NCBI GenBank assembly: GCA_964422195.1
Contig: CAYRAF010000042.1
Coordinates: 1 to 8,193 of the forward strand
Origin: CALVUP01 sp964422195
Lineage (GTDB): Bacteria; Bacillota_I; Bacilli_A; RF39; UBA660
Direction of reading: 5' to 3'
DNA: 8,193 nucleotides
In this document: positions 1-7,097 of the stretch, one piece after another
Numbering within the stretch: the first letter of the stretch is position 1
Layout: each line of letters begins with the position of its first letter
The notes under the pieces: model-generated
What the model was told of the DNA's origin: nothing
The model's database searches: none
The model's input: the letters and a program-made list of their open reading frames with translations, nothing else
Translations under genes and position numbers: made by a program

Positions 1-674
1 TTATTGATGAAATACATAGAATGCCTAGATATATAGAAGAAATATTATATCCAGCGATGGAAGATTTTACTTTAGATATTATTATAGGTAATGATTCCTC
101 ATCTCGTAATATAAAAATAGATTTACCTCCATTTACTTTAGTAGGAGCAACTACAAGAGCAGGTGATTTATCTGCACCTTTAAGAGACAGATTTGGTATA
201 GTTTCTAAATTAAAGTATTATACAGTGGATGAATTAACTACGATAGTTAAAAGAACTTCAAAAGTTTTAGATAGTCCAATTGAAGAGGATGCTGCTAGAG
301 AATTGGCATCACGTAGTAGGGGGACTCCAAGAATTGCTAATAGACTCTTTAAAAGAGTTAGGGATTTTGCTTTAGTAGAAGGTAATAGTGTTATAACAAA
401 ATCTGTTACAGAAAAAGCATTATCTAAATTAATGGTAGATAAAAGTGGTCTTGATGATACAGATCATCAATTACTAATGTCTATTATTGAGAAATTTAAT
501 GGAGGTCCAGTAGGAGTAGATGCTATTGCATCATCTATTGGAGAAGAGGTTACAACTATAGAAGATGTTTATGAACCTTATTTATTACAAGAAGGATTTT
601 TAAAGAGAACTTCAAGAGGTAGGATAGTTACGGAAAAAGCTTATAGGCATTTAGGAGTAGATAAGAATGATTAA
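1..674 (+). CDS. ruvB: Holliday junction branch migration ATPase RuvB (5'-truncated by the window)
   Basis: RuvB is the hexameric AAA+ motor that, with RuvA, drives branch migration of Holliday junctions in recombination and repair. The reading frame is open from base 3 and starts inside the Walker B motif (IDEIHR), so about 110 N-terminal residues including Walker A lie upstream. The ATG at 21 is internal and not the true start. Visible hallmarks in order are YPAMEDF, the sensor-1 region with GATTRAG, the arginine-finger segment PLRDRFG, the sensor-2 stretch RGTPRIANRL, and the C-terminal winged-helix DNA-binding domain ending near YRHLG. The C terminus has normal length. The last 8 nt overlap the next gene, so the two are probably translationally coupled. 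All motifs in view are intact, so the protein is expected to be functional. Identification is near certain. Confidence 0.97.
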   Translation, partial: IDEIHRMPRYIEEILYPAMEDFTLDIIIGNDSSSRNIKIDLPPFTLVGATTRAGDLSAPLRDRFGIVSKLKYYTVDELTTIVKRTSKVLDSPIEEDAARELASRSRGTPRIANRLFKRVRDFALVEGNSVITKSVTEKALSKLMVDKSGLDDTDHQLLMSIIEKFNGGPVGVDAIASSIGEEVTTIEDVYEPYLLQEGFLKRTSRGRIVTEKAYRHLGVDKND

Positions 675-1584
675 GTTTAATAAAGAGTTACAAGAGTATA
701 AATCAAAAGATTTTGGGGTTATTTCTATTGATGTAAATGGTACAAAAAAGCATGATGATGCTTATAGTATTGATAGATATGATGATGATCATATCTTTGT
801 TGCTGTATATATATCTAATCCGTTATACTATGATATTACTAATCAAATGGTTAATAGTATTTTAAAAAATGGTACTTCTGAGTTTTCTTCGTTTAGGGCA
901 CAACCATATTTAGATGATAATGTATTATCTGATGAAGAAGCTAGACCTGTATATGCTTTTAAAATGTTAATAGATTTAGATGGTAATGTTACAGATTTTG
1001 CTATAAATAAAGAAGAAGTAGAGGTTGATTATTTTTTAGATGAAAATGATATTTTAGAACTTGAAAATATTGATAAAGAGGATGCTAATGATAAAATTTT
1101 AGTCTTATCTTTAATGTTAAGAATTATGAAAAATATGAATTCTTTAATAAGAAGTAAGTATAAAGAACAAGGTTTAGGAACTGTTAGTGATGAAATATCT
1201 TTTACTGATTTTTATACATATCTTTCTATGTTTAAACAAGTTGCAGAAAGAGAGACAACTAAATTGTTAGAAAAAGAAAATATGCCTGTTTTATATTATA
1301 ATTCCTATGAAGTAACAGGCGGTGTTAGATATGTTGTAAATTATTTTGAGACACACTTTAGTAGTAATCTTATTTATAATTATCCTGTAGCTACCTTTAC
1401 ATCTCCACTTAGAAAAACTGCTGATTTTATTAATTTAGCAGTTTTAGATGATGCTATTTCTTGTGATGATAAAGATAAAGATGAAATAAGGGAAAAATGG
1501 AAAAAGAAATTAGATGGTAAAAGAATATATAAGAGTAAAAATAATTCTAAGAATAATCATAATGGAGGAAATAATAATAAATGA
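667..1584 (+). CDS. Short divergent RNB (RNase II/R-type) domain protein with one metal-ligand Asp replaced
   Basis: This 305-residue protein resembles the catalytic RNB domain of the RNase II/RNase R exoribonuclease family. Residues 20-32 align with the metal-binding signature (family pattern ID-x5-D-x-DDA). Asp22, Asp30 and Asp31 are kept, but the second Asp (D207 in E. coli RNase II) is Lys28. Further matches are the strand FVAVYIS, the GTSEF region, the segment around MLIDLDGNV, and FTSPLRKTADFINLAVL at about 244-260, which retains the arginine of the family TSPIRRY/TSPIRKY motif (Arg249). No N-terminal cold-shock domains and no C-terminal S1 domain are present; bacterial RNase R is usually over 700 residues. 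The last 20 residues are an Asn/Lys-rich low-complexity tail. An AGGAG at 653-657 inside ruvB lies 9 nt before the ATG. The gene overlaps ruvB by 8 nt and queA by 4 nt. It may be a reduced ribonuclease or a non-catalytic RNA binder. Domain call fairly sure; activity unknown. Confidence 0.8.
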   Translation: MIKFNKELQEYKSKDFGVISIDVNGTKKHDDAYSIDRYDDDHIFVAVYISNPLYYDITNQMVNSILKNGTSEFSSFRAQPYLDDNVLSDEEARPVYAFKMLIDLDGNVTDFAINKEEVEVDYFLDENDILELENIDKEDANDKILVLSLMLRIMKNMNSLIRSKYKEQGLGTVSDEISFTDFYTYLSMFKQVAERETTKLLEKENMPVLYYNSYEVTGGVRYVVNYFETHFSSNLIYNYPVATFTSPLRKTADFINLAVLDDAISCDDKDKDEIREKWKKKLDGKRIYKSKNNSKNNHNGGNNNK

Positions 1585-2615
1585 GAGTAGAAGATTTTGA
1601 TTATGAACTTCCTGAAGAATTAATCGCACAGACACCTATAGAAAAAAGAGATTTTTCTAGGATGCTTGTTTTAAATAAACAAACAGGAAGAATAGAACAT
1701 AAACATTTTTATGATATTATAGATTATTTAAATAAAGGTGATGTATTAGTATTAAATGATACTAAGGTATTACCTGCTAGATTAATTGGTGAAAAAGTTG
1801 ATACTAAAGCAGTGATAGAAATATTGCTATTAAAAAATATTACAGATGATAAATGGGAATGTTTAGTAAAACCAGCTAAGAGAATAAAAGTAGGTACTAT
1901 TGTTTCTTTTGGAGAAGGTTTGCTAAAGGCAAAATGTATTGAAAAAAAGGATGAGGGTATATGTATATTTGAACTTATATATGAAGGTATACTTTATGAA
2001 ATATTAGATAAGTTAGGTACTATGCCACTTCCTCCTTATATACATGAAAAATTAAAAGATCAAAATAGATATCAAACTGTATATGCTAAAAATATTGGTA
2101 GTGCTGCTGCACCAACCGCTGGTCTTCATTTTACTAAAGAACTTTTACAAAAAGTTAAAGATAAGGGGATTGAAGTATTATATATAACACTTCATGTAGG
2201 ACTTGGAACATTTCGCCCTGTAAATGTAGAAAAAGTAGAAGATCATAAAATGCATAGTGAATTTTATTCTATGAGTAAAGAGGTTGCTGATAGATTAAAT
2301 AAAGCCAAACAAGAAAAACGAAAAATAATAAGTGTAGGAACTACTACTACTAGAACTTTAGAAACTATTATGAATAAGTATAAAGAATTTAGAGAATGTA
2401 GTGGTTTCACAGATATATTTATATATCCTGGATATAAGTTTAAAGCTATAGATAATCTAATAACTAATTTTCATTTACCTAAATCAACGCTTATTATGTT
2501 AGTTTCTGCATTAGCGGGAAAAGATAATATTATGAAGGCATATAAGGAAGCAGTTAAAGAAAAGTATAGATTTTTCTCTTTTGGGGATTCTATGTTTATA
2601 AAAGATGATGAGTAA
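1581..2615 (+). CDS. queA: S-adenosylmethionine:tRNA ribosyltransferase-isomerase QueA
   Basis: QueA transfers and isomerises the ribosyl moiety of S-adenosylmethionine onto 7-aminomethyl-7-deazaguanine at tRNA position 34, giving epoxyqueuosine in the queuosine pathway. At 344 residues it has full family length. Visible motifs are the N-terminal FDYELPEELIAQTP with SRMLVL, the LNDTKVLPARL segment, GTMPLPPYI, GSAAAPTAGLHFT at residues 173-185, the following THVGLGTF-like stretch (TLHVGLGTFRPV), MHSEFY, GTTTTRTLE at 253-261, and C-terminal NFHLPKSTLIMLVSALAG. The start ATG shares 4 nt with the previous stop (ATGA), with GGAGG at 1564-1568 upstream. Its position in a ruvB operon is common in bacteria, but tgt, the enzyme for the preceding step, is not directly downstream here. 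A terminator overlaps the end of the gene. Confidence 0.97.
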   Translation: MRVEDFDYELPEELIAQTPIEKRDFSRMLVLNKQTGRIEHKHFYDIIDYLNKGDVLVLNDTKVLPARLIGEKVDTKAVIEILLLKNITDDKWECLVKPAKRIKVGTIVSFGEGLLKAKCIEKKDEGICIFELIYEGILYEILDKLGTMPLPPYIHEKLKDQNRYQTVYAKNIGSAAAPTAGLHFTKELLQKVKDKGIEVLYITLHVGLGTFRPVNVEKVEDHKMHSEFYSMSKEVADRLNKAKQEKRKIISVGTTTTRTLETIMNKYKEFRECSGFTDIFIYPGYKFKAIDNLITNFHLPKSTLIMLVSALAGKDNIMKAYKEAVKEKYRFFSFGDSMFIKDDE

Positions 2616-2632
2616 TAACTCATTGTTTTTTT
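2603..2632 (+). terminator. Weak intrinsic terminator after queA
   Basis: A perfect 6-bp stem (ATGAGT at 2608-2613 with ACTCAT at 2618-2623, loop AATA) spans the queA stop codon. Wobble and A-U pairs can extend its base. A run of seven T follows at 2626-2632. The stem is low in GC, so termination may be leaky. It marks the likely end of the ruvB-RNB-queA transcript. Confidence 0.6.
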
Positions 2633-2673
2633 GTATATAATTGTAAATTTAAAATAACATTTATGTAAAGCTA

Positions 2674-2702
2674 TTGACATTAGAATATCTTAATAATAAA
2701 AT
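2674..2702 (+). promoter_or_regulatory. Sigma-A-type promoter of the LRR protein gene
   Basis: A consensus -35 TTGACA at 2674-2679 is followed after 17 bp by TAAAAT at 2697-2702, which matches 5 of 6 bases of the -10 consensus. Transcription would then start near 2709, right at the AGGAGA ribosome binding site (2709-2714), leaving a leader of only about 14 nt. An alternative -10, TAGAAT at 2681-2686, would give a longer leader but has no good -35 partner. The site is in the 107-bp gap after the queA terminator. Confidence 0.65.
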
Positions 2703-2722
2703 TAACATAGGAGAATGGGAAT

Positions 2723-5218
2723 ATGGATAAAGCTAAATATGATAAAATATCTAAAATAATTGGAATAATAATAGGAATAGCATTAGTCCTATCTATTTCT
2801 TATGCGGTTTATAAAAGAACTGCTAAAGGTGATAATTCTGCAACAGTAGAGGCAGGAAGATTAGGCCTTAGAATAGACAATGAAGAAGATGAAATAGAAA
2901 TAAATAATGCAGCTCCTATGACAGATAAAAAAGGTATGCAAATGCCACCATATAAATTTGATGTTATAAATGATGGCACTATAGATGCTATGTATAAATT
3001 ATATTTAGAAATTGATAATGATAGTAATATGCCTTTAGACAAGGTAAAATATTTCTTAACAAGAATCGATGATGGTGGAGAAGAAATAAATGTTACGGAT
3101 AAGCCTAATAAATTAACTTATAAAAAAATCAGTCTAAACAGTAAAGGAAATCAAGAAGTGTTCATTGATATAGATGAACAAATAAGTGTTAATACAACTA
3201 ATAATTATAAATTATATTTATGGATTGATGAGAGTGCCATTTTAGAAGAAATCGATGGCAAAAACATAATTATGAATGTCACTATTAAGGGTAGTCAAAT
3301 TAATGATAGTGAATATGATGATCCAGATGAGAAAGTATTGATACGTAAAGTGGATGTTTCAGAAAATAATGATGGAAGTGTCTACGCCTATTTATATACA
3401 GATAATACTATTAATATAAGAGGTATTGGTAGAATTAAAGCTGGATTATCTGATACAGAAGAATTTCAAGAAATATCATTAAATAATGTGTCAATAGAAG
3501 AGGGAGTAACTAATATACCACAAGGTTTGTACACTGGTAATGAAGAGATAGAAGAGGTTATATTACCAACTACTATTACTTCTATTGATAATGAGGCTTT
3601 TGCCTATTGTGCAAATTTAAAAAATATTATAGTAGATGATAATACTGCAATAACTAGTTTTGGAGAATCTACTTTTAGAAATTGTACAAGTTTAGAAGAT
3701 ATTAATAGATTAATAGTTGATTTACGTGTAATTCCTGCTTATACATTTTACAATTGTACAAGTTTAGATGATGTAGTAATACCTACTAGGTGTAGTGGTG
3801 TACATGATACATATTCTAATATAGAATTAGAAGCAAATGCCTTTGGTAATTGTATTGGTATGAAGAAGTTAACTATACCTCATTCCATAGGAATTTTTGA
3901 TCAAACATTGTTTGCAGGTGTAACTAATTTAGAAGAAGTGCATTTTTCTTTAGGATGTGACTCATGGTATTCTCCAGATTATGTAAAATATTATAATGGT
4001 GGTGGAATGTCTACTGGTGAAAATAAATATACTCCATGGTATTTAAGTAGGGAATATCTTACAAAAATTACATATGATGATAATGTTAGAACAATTGGTA
4101 GTGCCATTTTTAGAGGGTTAACTAGTTTAAATAATATTACTCTACCAGCAAAATTAAATGAAATTAAAGAATATGCATTTTATGAATGTAGTGATTTAAG
4201 TTTAATCGAATCGCCAAATACTTTAACAACTATTGGTAGAAGTGCTTTTTGGTATTGTGGTAATTTAGAAAGTATAAATATACCAAATGGTGTATCTAGA
4301 ATAGAAATGAGAACTTTTCAAGAATGTAGTAATTTAAGTAGTGTTAAATTTTCTGAAAATTTAACAATTATATGTAATTATGCATTTCAAAACTGTACAT
4401 CTTTAGAAGAGGTAATTTTACCTGAAACTTTAACAACTATGGAAGGTTATGCATTTTATAACTGTATTAGTATTAAAAAACTAGTATGGCCTGTAAAACT
4501 TGCTATTTCTTCATCTACTACATTTACTAATGTTGCGAATTTAGAGGAGCTTACATTAATAGGTACTGGTGATATGGCTAACTATAATAATTCGTCATAT
4601 GAGTATACACCATGGTATAAGAGCAGAAATAAAATACAATCAATTGTTATAAATGATGGTATAACAAGTATAGGAAGTTTTATGTTTTGTTCTATCCCAT
4701 TGTCTTTGGATAGAATAACAATACCTGATAGTGTTACAAGATTTGGAGATGGGGTATTCATGTTTTGTCCATATACTACATTTAGAGTACCTGATAATGT
4801 AGTATCCATTGGTAATAGTTGTTTTGCTGGTTGTTCTTCTTTAACTTCTATCGATTTAAATAATGTAACATCTATAGGTGATAGTGCTTTTAGAAGTTGT
4901 CGTGTATTAGATTCAATAACTCTTCCTGTTGGTGTAACAACTATAAGCAAGTATATGTTTTCAGAATGTAATGCTTTAACTAATATTACTTTTTTAGGTG
5001 ATATTACAAGTATTGGTGTTATGGCTTTTGCAAGTTGTACGTCTTTAAATAGTATTACTATACCAAATTCTGTTGTTAGTGTTGAAATGTCAGTGTTTTA
5101 TAATTGGACATCATCACAAACTATTAATATAGATAATACTAGTGCTTATGTATCAAGTAATTGGGATACAAAATGGAATTATAAAACTAATGCTCAAATA
5201 AATTATTTAAAGGATTAG
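2723..5218 (+). CDS. N-terminally anchored BspA-like leucine-rich-repeat surface protein with a camelysin/TasA-like stalk
   Basis: This 831-residue protein is very probably surface-exposed. A Lys-rich N terminus precedes one hydrophobic segment at about 12-30, acting as anchor or signal; SYA at 26-28 could be a signal peptidase site. Residues about 38-195 resemble the beta-rich domain of the camelysin/TasA group, with the pattern of 'NAAPMTD..G', 'PPYKFDVINDGTIDAMYKLYL' and a closing strand NVTIKG. An acidic linker follows. Residues about 270-800 carry some 19 units of the BspA/Treponema-type repeat (LRR_5), built on F-x-x-C-x-x-L followed by I-x-x-x-x-[IL]-P. Two inserts containing YTPWY (TPWY at 437-440 and 629-632) divide the array into blocks. 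There is no LPXTG motif and no C-terminal membrane segment. Such repeats are known from adhesion and protein-binding surface proteins; a ligand cannot be read here. The start has AGGAGA 8 nt upstream. Phosphomannomutase follows 12 nt downstream. Confidence 0.88.
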   Translation: MDKAKYDKISKIIGIIIGIALVLSISYAVYKRTAKGDNSATVEAGRLGLRIDNEEDEIEINNAAPMTDKKGMQMPPYKFDVINDGTIDAMYKLYLEIDNDSNMPLDKVKYFLTRIDDGGEEINVTDKPNKLTYKKISLNSKGNQEVFIDIDEQISVNTTNNYKLYLWIDESAILEEIDGKNIIMNVTIKGSQINDSEYDDPDEKVLIRKVDVSENNDGSVYAYLYTDNTINIRGIGRIKAGLSDTEEFQEISLNNVSIEEGVTNIPQGLYTGNEEIEEVILPTTITSIDNEAFAYCANLKNIIVDDNTAITSFGESTFRNCTSLEDINRLIVDLRVIPAYTFYNCTSLDDVVIPTRCSGVHDTYSNIELEANAFGNCIGMKKLTIPHSIGIFDQTLFAGVTNLEEVHFSLGCDSWYSPDYVKYYNGGGMSTGENKYTPWYLSREYLTKITYDDNVRTIGSAIFRGLTSLNNITLPAKLNEIKEYAFYECSDLSLIESPNTLTTIGRSAFWYCGNLESINIPNGVSRIEMRTFQECSNLSSVKFSENLTIICNYAFQNCTSLEEVILPETLTTMEGYAFYNCISIKKLVWPVKLAISSSTTFTNVANLEELTLIGTGDMANYNNSSYEYTPWYKSRNKIQSIVINDGITSIGSFMFCSIPLSLDRITIPDSVTRFGDGVFMFCPYTTFRVPDNVVSIGNSCFAGCSSLTSIDLNNVTSIGDSAFRSCRVLDSITLPVGVTTISKYMFSECNALTNITFLGDITSIGVMAFASCTSLNSITIPNSVVSVEMSVFYNWTSSQTINIDNTSAYVSSNWDTKWNYKTNAQINYLKD
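3680..3768 (+). repeat. 17-bp direct repeat inside the LRR array, one repeat unit apart
   Basis: The 17 bases at 3680-3696 recur exactly at 3752-3768, both encoding NCTSL plus the start of the next residue. The period is 72 bp, which is 24 codons or one LRR unit. Most other repeats in the array are similar only at protein level, so this pair could be a recent unit duplication or simply codon constraint. Confidence 0.7.
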
Positions 5219-5230
5219 GGGTGTAATATT

Positions 5231-6583
5231 ATGTTTAATGAAAATATATTTAGAGAATATGATATAAGAGGTGTATATCCTAATGAAATAAATGAGAACT
5301 TTGCTTATTTATTTGGTCGAGGATATGGTTCATATATTCAAGAGAAATTTAATCTTAATAGTTGTGTAGTTGGATATGATAATCGTTTTTCGTCTGTTGA
5401 TTTAACGGATAATCTAATAAAAGGATTAGTATCCACAGGTATTAAAGTAATTAATATAGGATTAGTTACTACTCCAATAGTTTATTATGCTCGTGATTTA
5501 TTAGAAACTCCTGCATCCATTATGGTAACAGCTTCACATAATCCTAAGGATGACAATGGATTTAAGTTTAGTTATAATAATGGTAATGCAGCTGGAGAAG
5601 AGATATATGATTTAAGGGATTATATTACAAGAGGCAATTTTATTGATGGAGAAGGTAGTGTTGTTGAAGAGGATATAGTTGATTCTTTTAATAAGCTTTT
5701 ATTTGATAATATAAAGCCACTAAAGAAAAAATTAAAAGTAATAATTGATTGTGGTAATGGAACAACTAGTTTTTTTGTTAGAAATATTTTTAGTAAATTT
5801 AATATCGAACCTATATATCTATATTCTAAAAGTGATCCTGCATTTCCTAATCATCATCCAGATCCTGCAGTTGAAGAAAATTTAGAGGAATTAAAAAAAT
5901 TAGTGGTTTTAGAAAAAGCTGATTTAGGAGTTGCCTTTGATGGAGATGGAGATAGATGTTGTTGTGTAGATAATTTAGGTAGATATGTTAAAAGTGATCA
6001 ATATATGGCAGTTATTGCTAAAGATATATTAAAAGATAAAAATAATGTTGATTTTATATATGATCTTAAGTGTTCTAATTTACTTAGTGATAGGATAAAA
6101 GAATTGGGTTGTAATCCTATCATGTATAGAACAGGAGCATCTTACGCTATGAGAAAAGTATTGGAAGATAATGCTTTATTTGGTGGAGAATATTCTGGAC
6201 ATTTATACTTTAATGATAGAATGAAAACTATTGGTGATGGTATTTATGCTGCACTTAGAATGATAGAATATTTAGCTAACAATGATCTTAAATTGTCTGA
6301 TTGCGTAGATGAGTTAAACAAATATTACACAACCCCAGAAATAAAATTTGAGTTTAGTGATGATATTAAACATAGTATTGTTGATAGAGTAAAAGATTAT
6401 TGTAAAGAAAAAGGGTATGAAACTGTCTTAATAGATGGCTGTAAAGCTATGTTTGATGATGGTTGGGCTTTAGTTAGAGCTAGTAATACTGGACCTAATA
6501 TAACAGTTAGATATGAAGCAAAAACAGAAGAAAGATTAGAAGAAATAAAAAATGAGTTTAATAGTATAATAGAGAAAAATTGA
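5231..6583 (+). CDS. Phosphomannomutase/phosphoglucomutase (alpha-D-phosphohexomutase family)
   Basis: This cytoplasmic enzyme interconverts hexose 6-phosphate and hexose 1-phosphate, supplying precursors for nucleotide sugars used in envelope glycans. All four active-site elements are present in family order. These are TASHNP at 100-105 with the phosphoserine Ser102, the metal loop DGDGDR at 237-242, the sugar-specificity loop GEYSGH at 319-324, and the phosphate-binding RASNTGP at 416-422. The 450-residue length and the N-terminal FREYDIRG are typical of the bacterial PMM/PGM (ManB/AlgC) branch. The loop does not resemble a GlmM-type GEQSGH loop, so phosphoglucosamine mutase is less likely. 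Mannose versus glucose preference cannot be decided from sequence. It starts 12 nt after the LRR gene with AGGGG at the junction, so the two are probably cotranscribed. No terminator follows it. Confidence 0.93.
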   Translation: MFNENIFREYDIRGVYPNEINENFAYLFGRGYGSYIQEKFNLNSCVVGYDNRFSSVDLTDNLIKGLVSTGIKVINIGLVTTPIVYYARDLLETPASIMVTASHNPKDDNGFKFSYNNGNAAGEEIYDLRDYITRGNFIDGEGSVVEEDIVDSFNKLLFDNIKPLKKKLKVIIDCGNGTTSFFVRNIFSKFNIEPIYLYSKSDPAFPNHHPDPAVEENLEELKKLVVLEKADLGVAFDGDGDRCCCVDNLGRYVKSDQYMAVIAKDILKDKNNVDFIYDLKCSNLLSDRIKELGCNPIMYRTGASYAMRKVLEDNALFGGEYSGHLYFNDRMKTIGDGIYAALRMIEYLANNDLKLSDCVDELNKYYTTPEIKFEFSDDIKHSIVDRVKDYCKEKGYETVLIDGCKAMFDDGWALVRASNTGPNITVRYEAKTEERLEEIKNEFNSIIEKN

Positions 6584-6609
6584 CAAAAATAAACAAACAT
6601 AATATCTAT

Positions 6610-6629
6610 ACTTATCTTAGGTGATAAGT
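6610..6629 (+). promoter_or_regulatory. Hairpin holding the sirA ribosome binding site
   Basis: ACTTATC at 6610-6616 pairs perfectly with GATAAGT at 6623-6629 around a 6-base loop TTAGGT, a 7-bp stem ending immediately before the ATG at 6630. The Shine-Dalgarno AGGTGA (6619-6624) lies in the loop and the first bases of the 3' arm. This site also decides the start: ATG at 6630 has correct spacing, while GTG at 6621 overlaps the Shine-Dalgarno. A regulatory role is inference. Confidence 0.45.
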
Positions 6630-7055
6630 ATGAGAAGATATTATGTTTTTAAGTTAAAAAAAGAATTTATTAAATTATATAGTGATAACCCTATAAACTT
6701 ATATGATAACTTAAGAAGAATTTTTTATTCAGATAAAAAGTATCTTAATTATAATTATAATTTATATAATCAAATGATAGAAAGACTTGATAAAGAGCAA
6801 ATAGATGCTTATTTATATATAAAGTTACATAATAAAATGTTTTATTTAAAAAAGGATGGAGAACATATTATTAATAATTTATATAAAGATGAAGTTAGTA
6901 TATTAAAAATAAAAAATAGTTATATAGTAATAGAAGTCAACAATAATGATTCTATGTTTTTTAAATTTTTAAGTGACTATTATAGAGATTTTTTTGTATG
7001 TGATTTTGAAAATATTGATTACTTTTTTTTGAAGAATATTAAAAGTCTTGTTTAA
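6630..7055 (+). CDS. sirA: Sporulation inhibitor of replication SirA homologue
   Basis: In B. subtilis SirA is made at the onset of sporulation and binds the N-terminal domain of DnaA to block new rounds of replication. This 141-residue protein has nearly the same length (about 148 in B. subtilis). Recalled similarity is strongest at the ends. The N terminus RRYYVFKLKKEF matches the family opening of basic residue, YY, aliphatic residues and KEEF. The C terminus has an FF-x-x-L helix, then a CDFENIDYFFL segment like the family's YDF...Y..L, and a closing KNIKSLV. The middle is divergent, very rich in Tyr, Asn and Lys. No membrane segment or signal peptide is seen. The next gene is yneF, as in B. 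subtilis, which strongly supports the call. The ATG at 6630 is preferred over GTG at 6621 on ribosome-binding-site grounds. Whether this organism sporulates cannot be told from the window. Confidence 0.78.
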   Translation: MRRYYVFKLKKEFIKLYSDNPINLYDNLRRIFYSDKKYLNYNYNLYNQMIERLDKEQIDAYLYIKLHNKMFYLKKDGEHIINNLYKDEVSILKIKNSYIVIEVNNNDSMFFKFLSDYYRDFFVCDFENIDYFFLKNIKSLV

Positions 7056-7076
7056 TTTAAAAAATAATAGTAAAAT
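7048..7076 (+). promoter_or_regulatory. Possible weak promoter for yneF
   Basis: TTGTTT at 7048-7053 (3 of 6 to the -35 consensus) is spaced 17 bp from TAAAAT at 7071-7076 (5 of 6 to the -10). The -35 overlaps the sirA stop codon. Transcription would start next to the AGGGAGA ribosome binding site at 7084-7090. In such AT-rich DNA this match can arise by chance. Confidence 0.3.
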
Positions 7077-7097
7077 ATTACTTAGGGAGATGATTAT

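Noticed and set aside
21..23. ATG as start of a shortened ruvB
   Set aside because: The frame is open to the window edge and the upstream codons encode the Walker B motif, so this Met is internal.
1582..1584. TGA as a possible Trp codon (Mollicute code) joining the RNB gene to further sequence
   Set aside because: Conserved Trp positions use TGG throughout, and queA begins at the overlapping ATG with a full family N terminus.
1504..1584. Asn/Lys-rich RNB tail as a frameshifted remnant of an S1 domain
   Set aside because: The tail is only about 20 residues and queA follows with a 4-nt overlap, leaving no room for a remnant. It reads as a low-complexity tail.
4582..4950. Minus-strand open frame of 122 codons
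   Set aside because: It lies wholly opposite the LRR gene, has no family resemblance, and is explained by biased codon use on the other strand. The same holds for the reverse frames at 2471-2680, 2809-3042 and 6397-6600.
3590..5110. Regular repeats resembling a CRISPR or satellite array
   Set aside because: The repeats are in frame, diverged at DNA level and encode LRR units; there are no identical repeats with unique spacers.
6621..6623. GTG as the start of sirA
   Set aside because: It overlaps the Shine-Dalgarno AGGTGA. The ATG at 6630 is correctly spaced and gives the family-like N terminus.
7069..7082. Short inverted repeat AGTAA/TTACT before yneF
   Set aside because: The stem has only 5 bp with one G-C pair and no T tract, which is expected by chance in AT-rich DNA.
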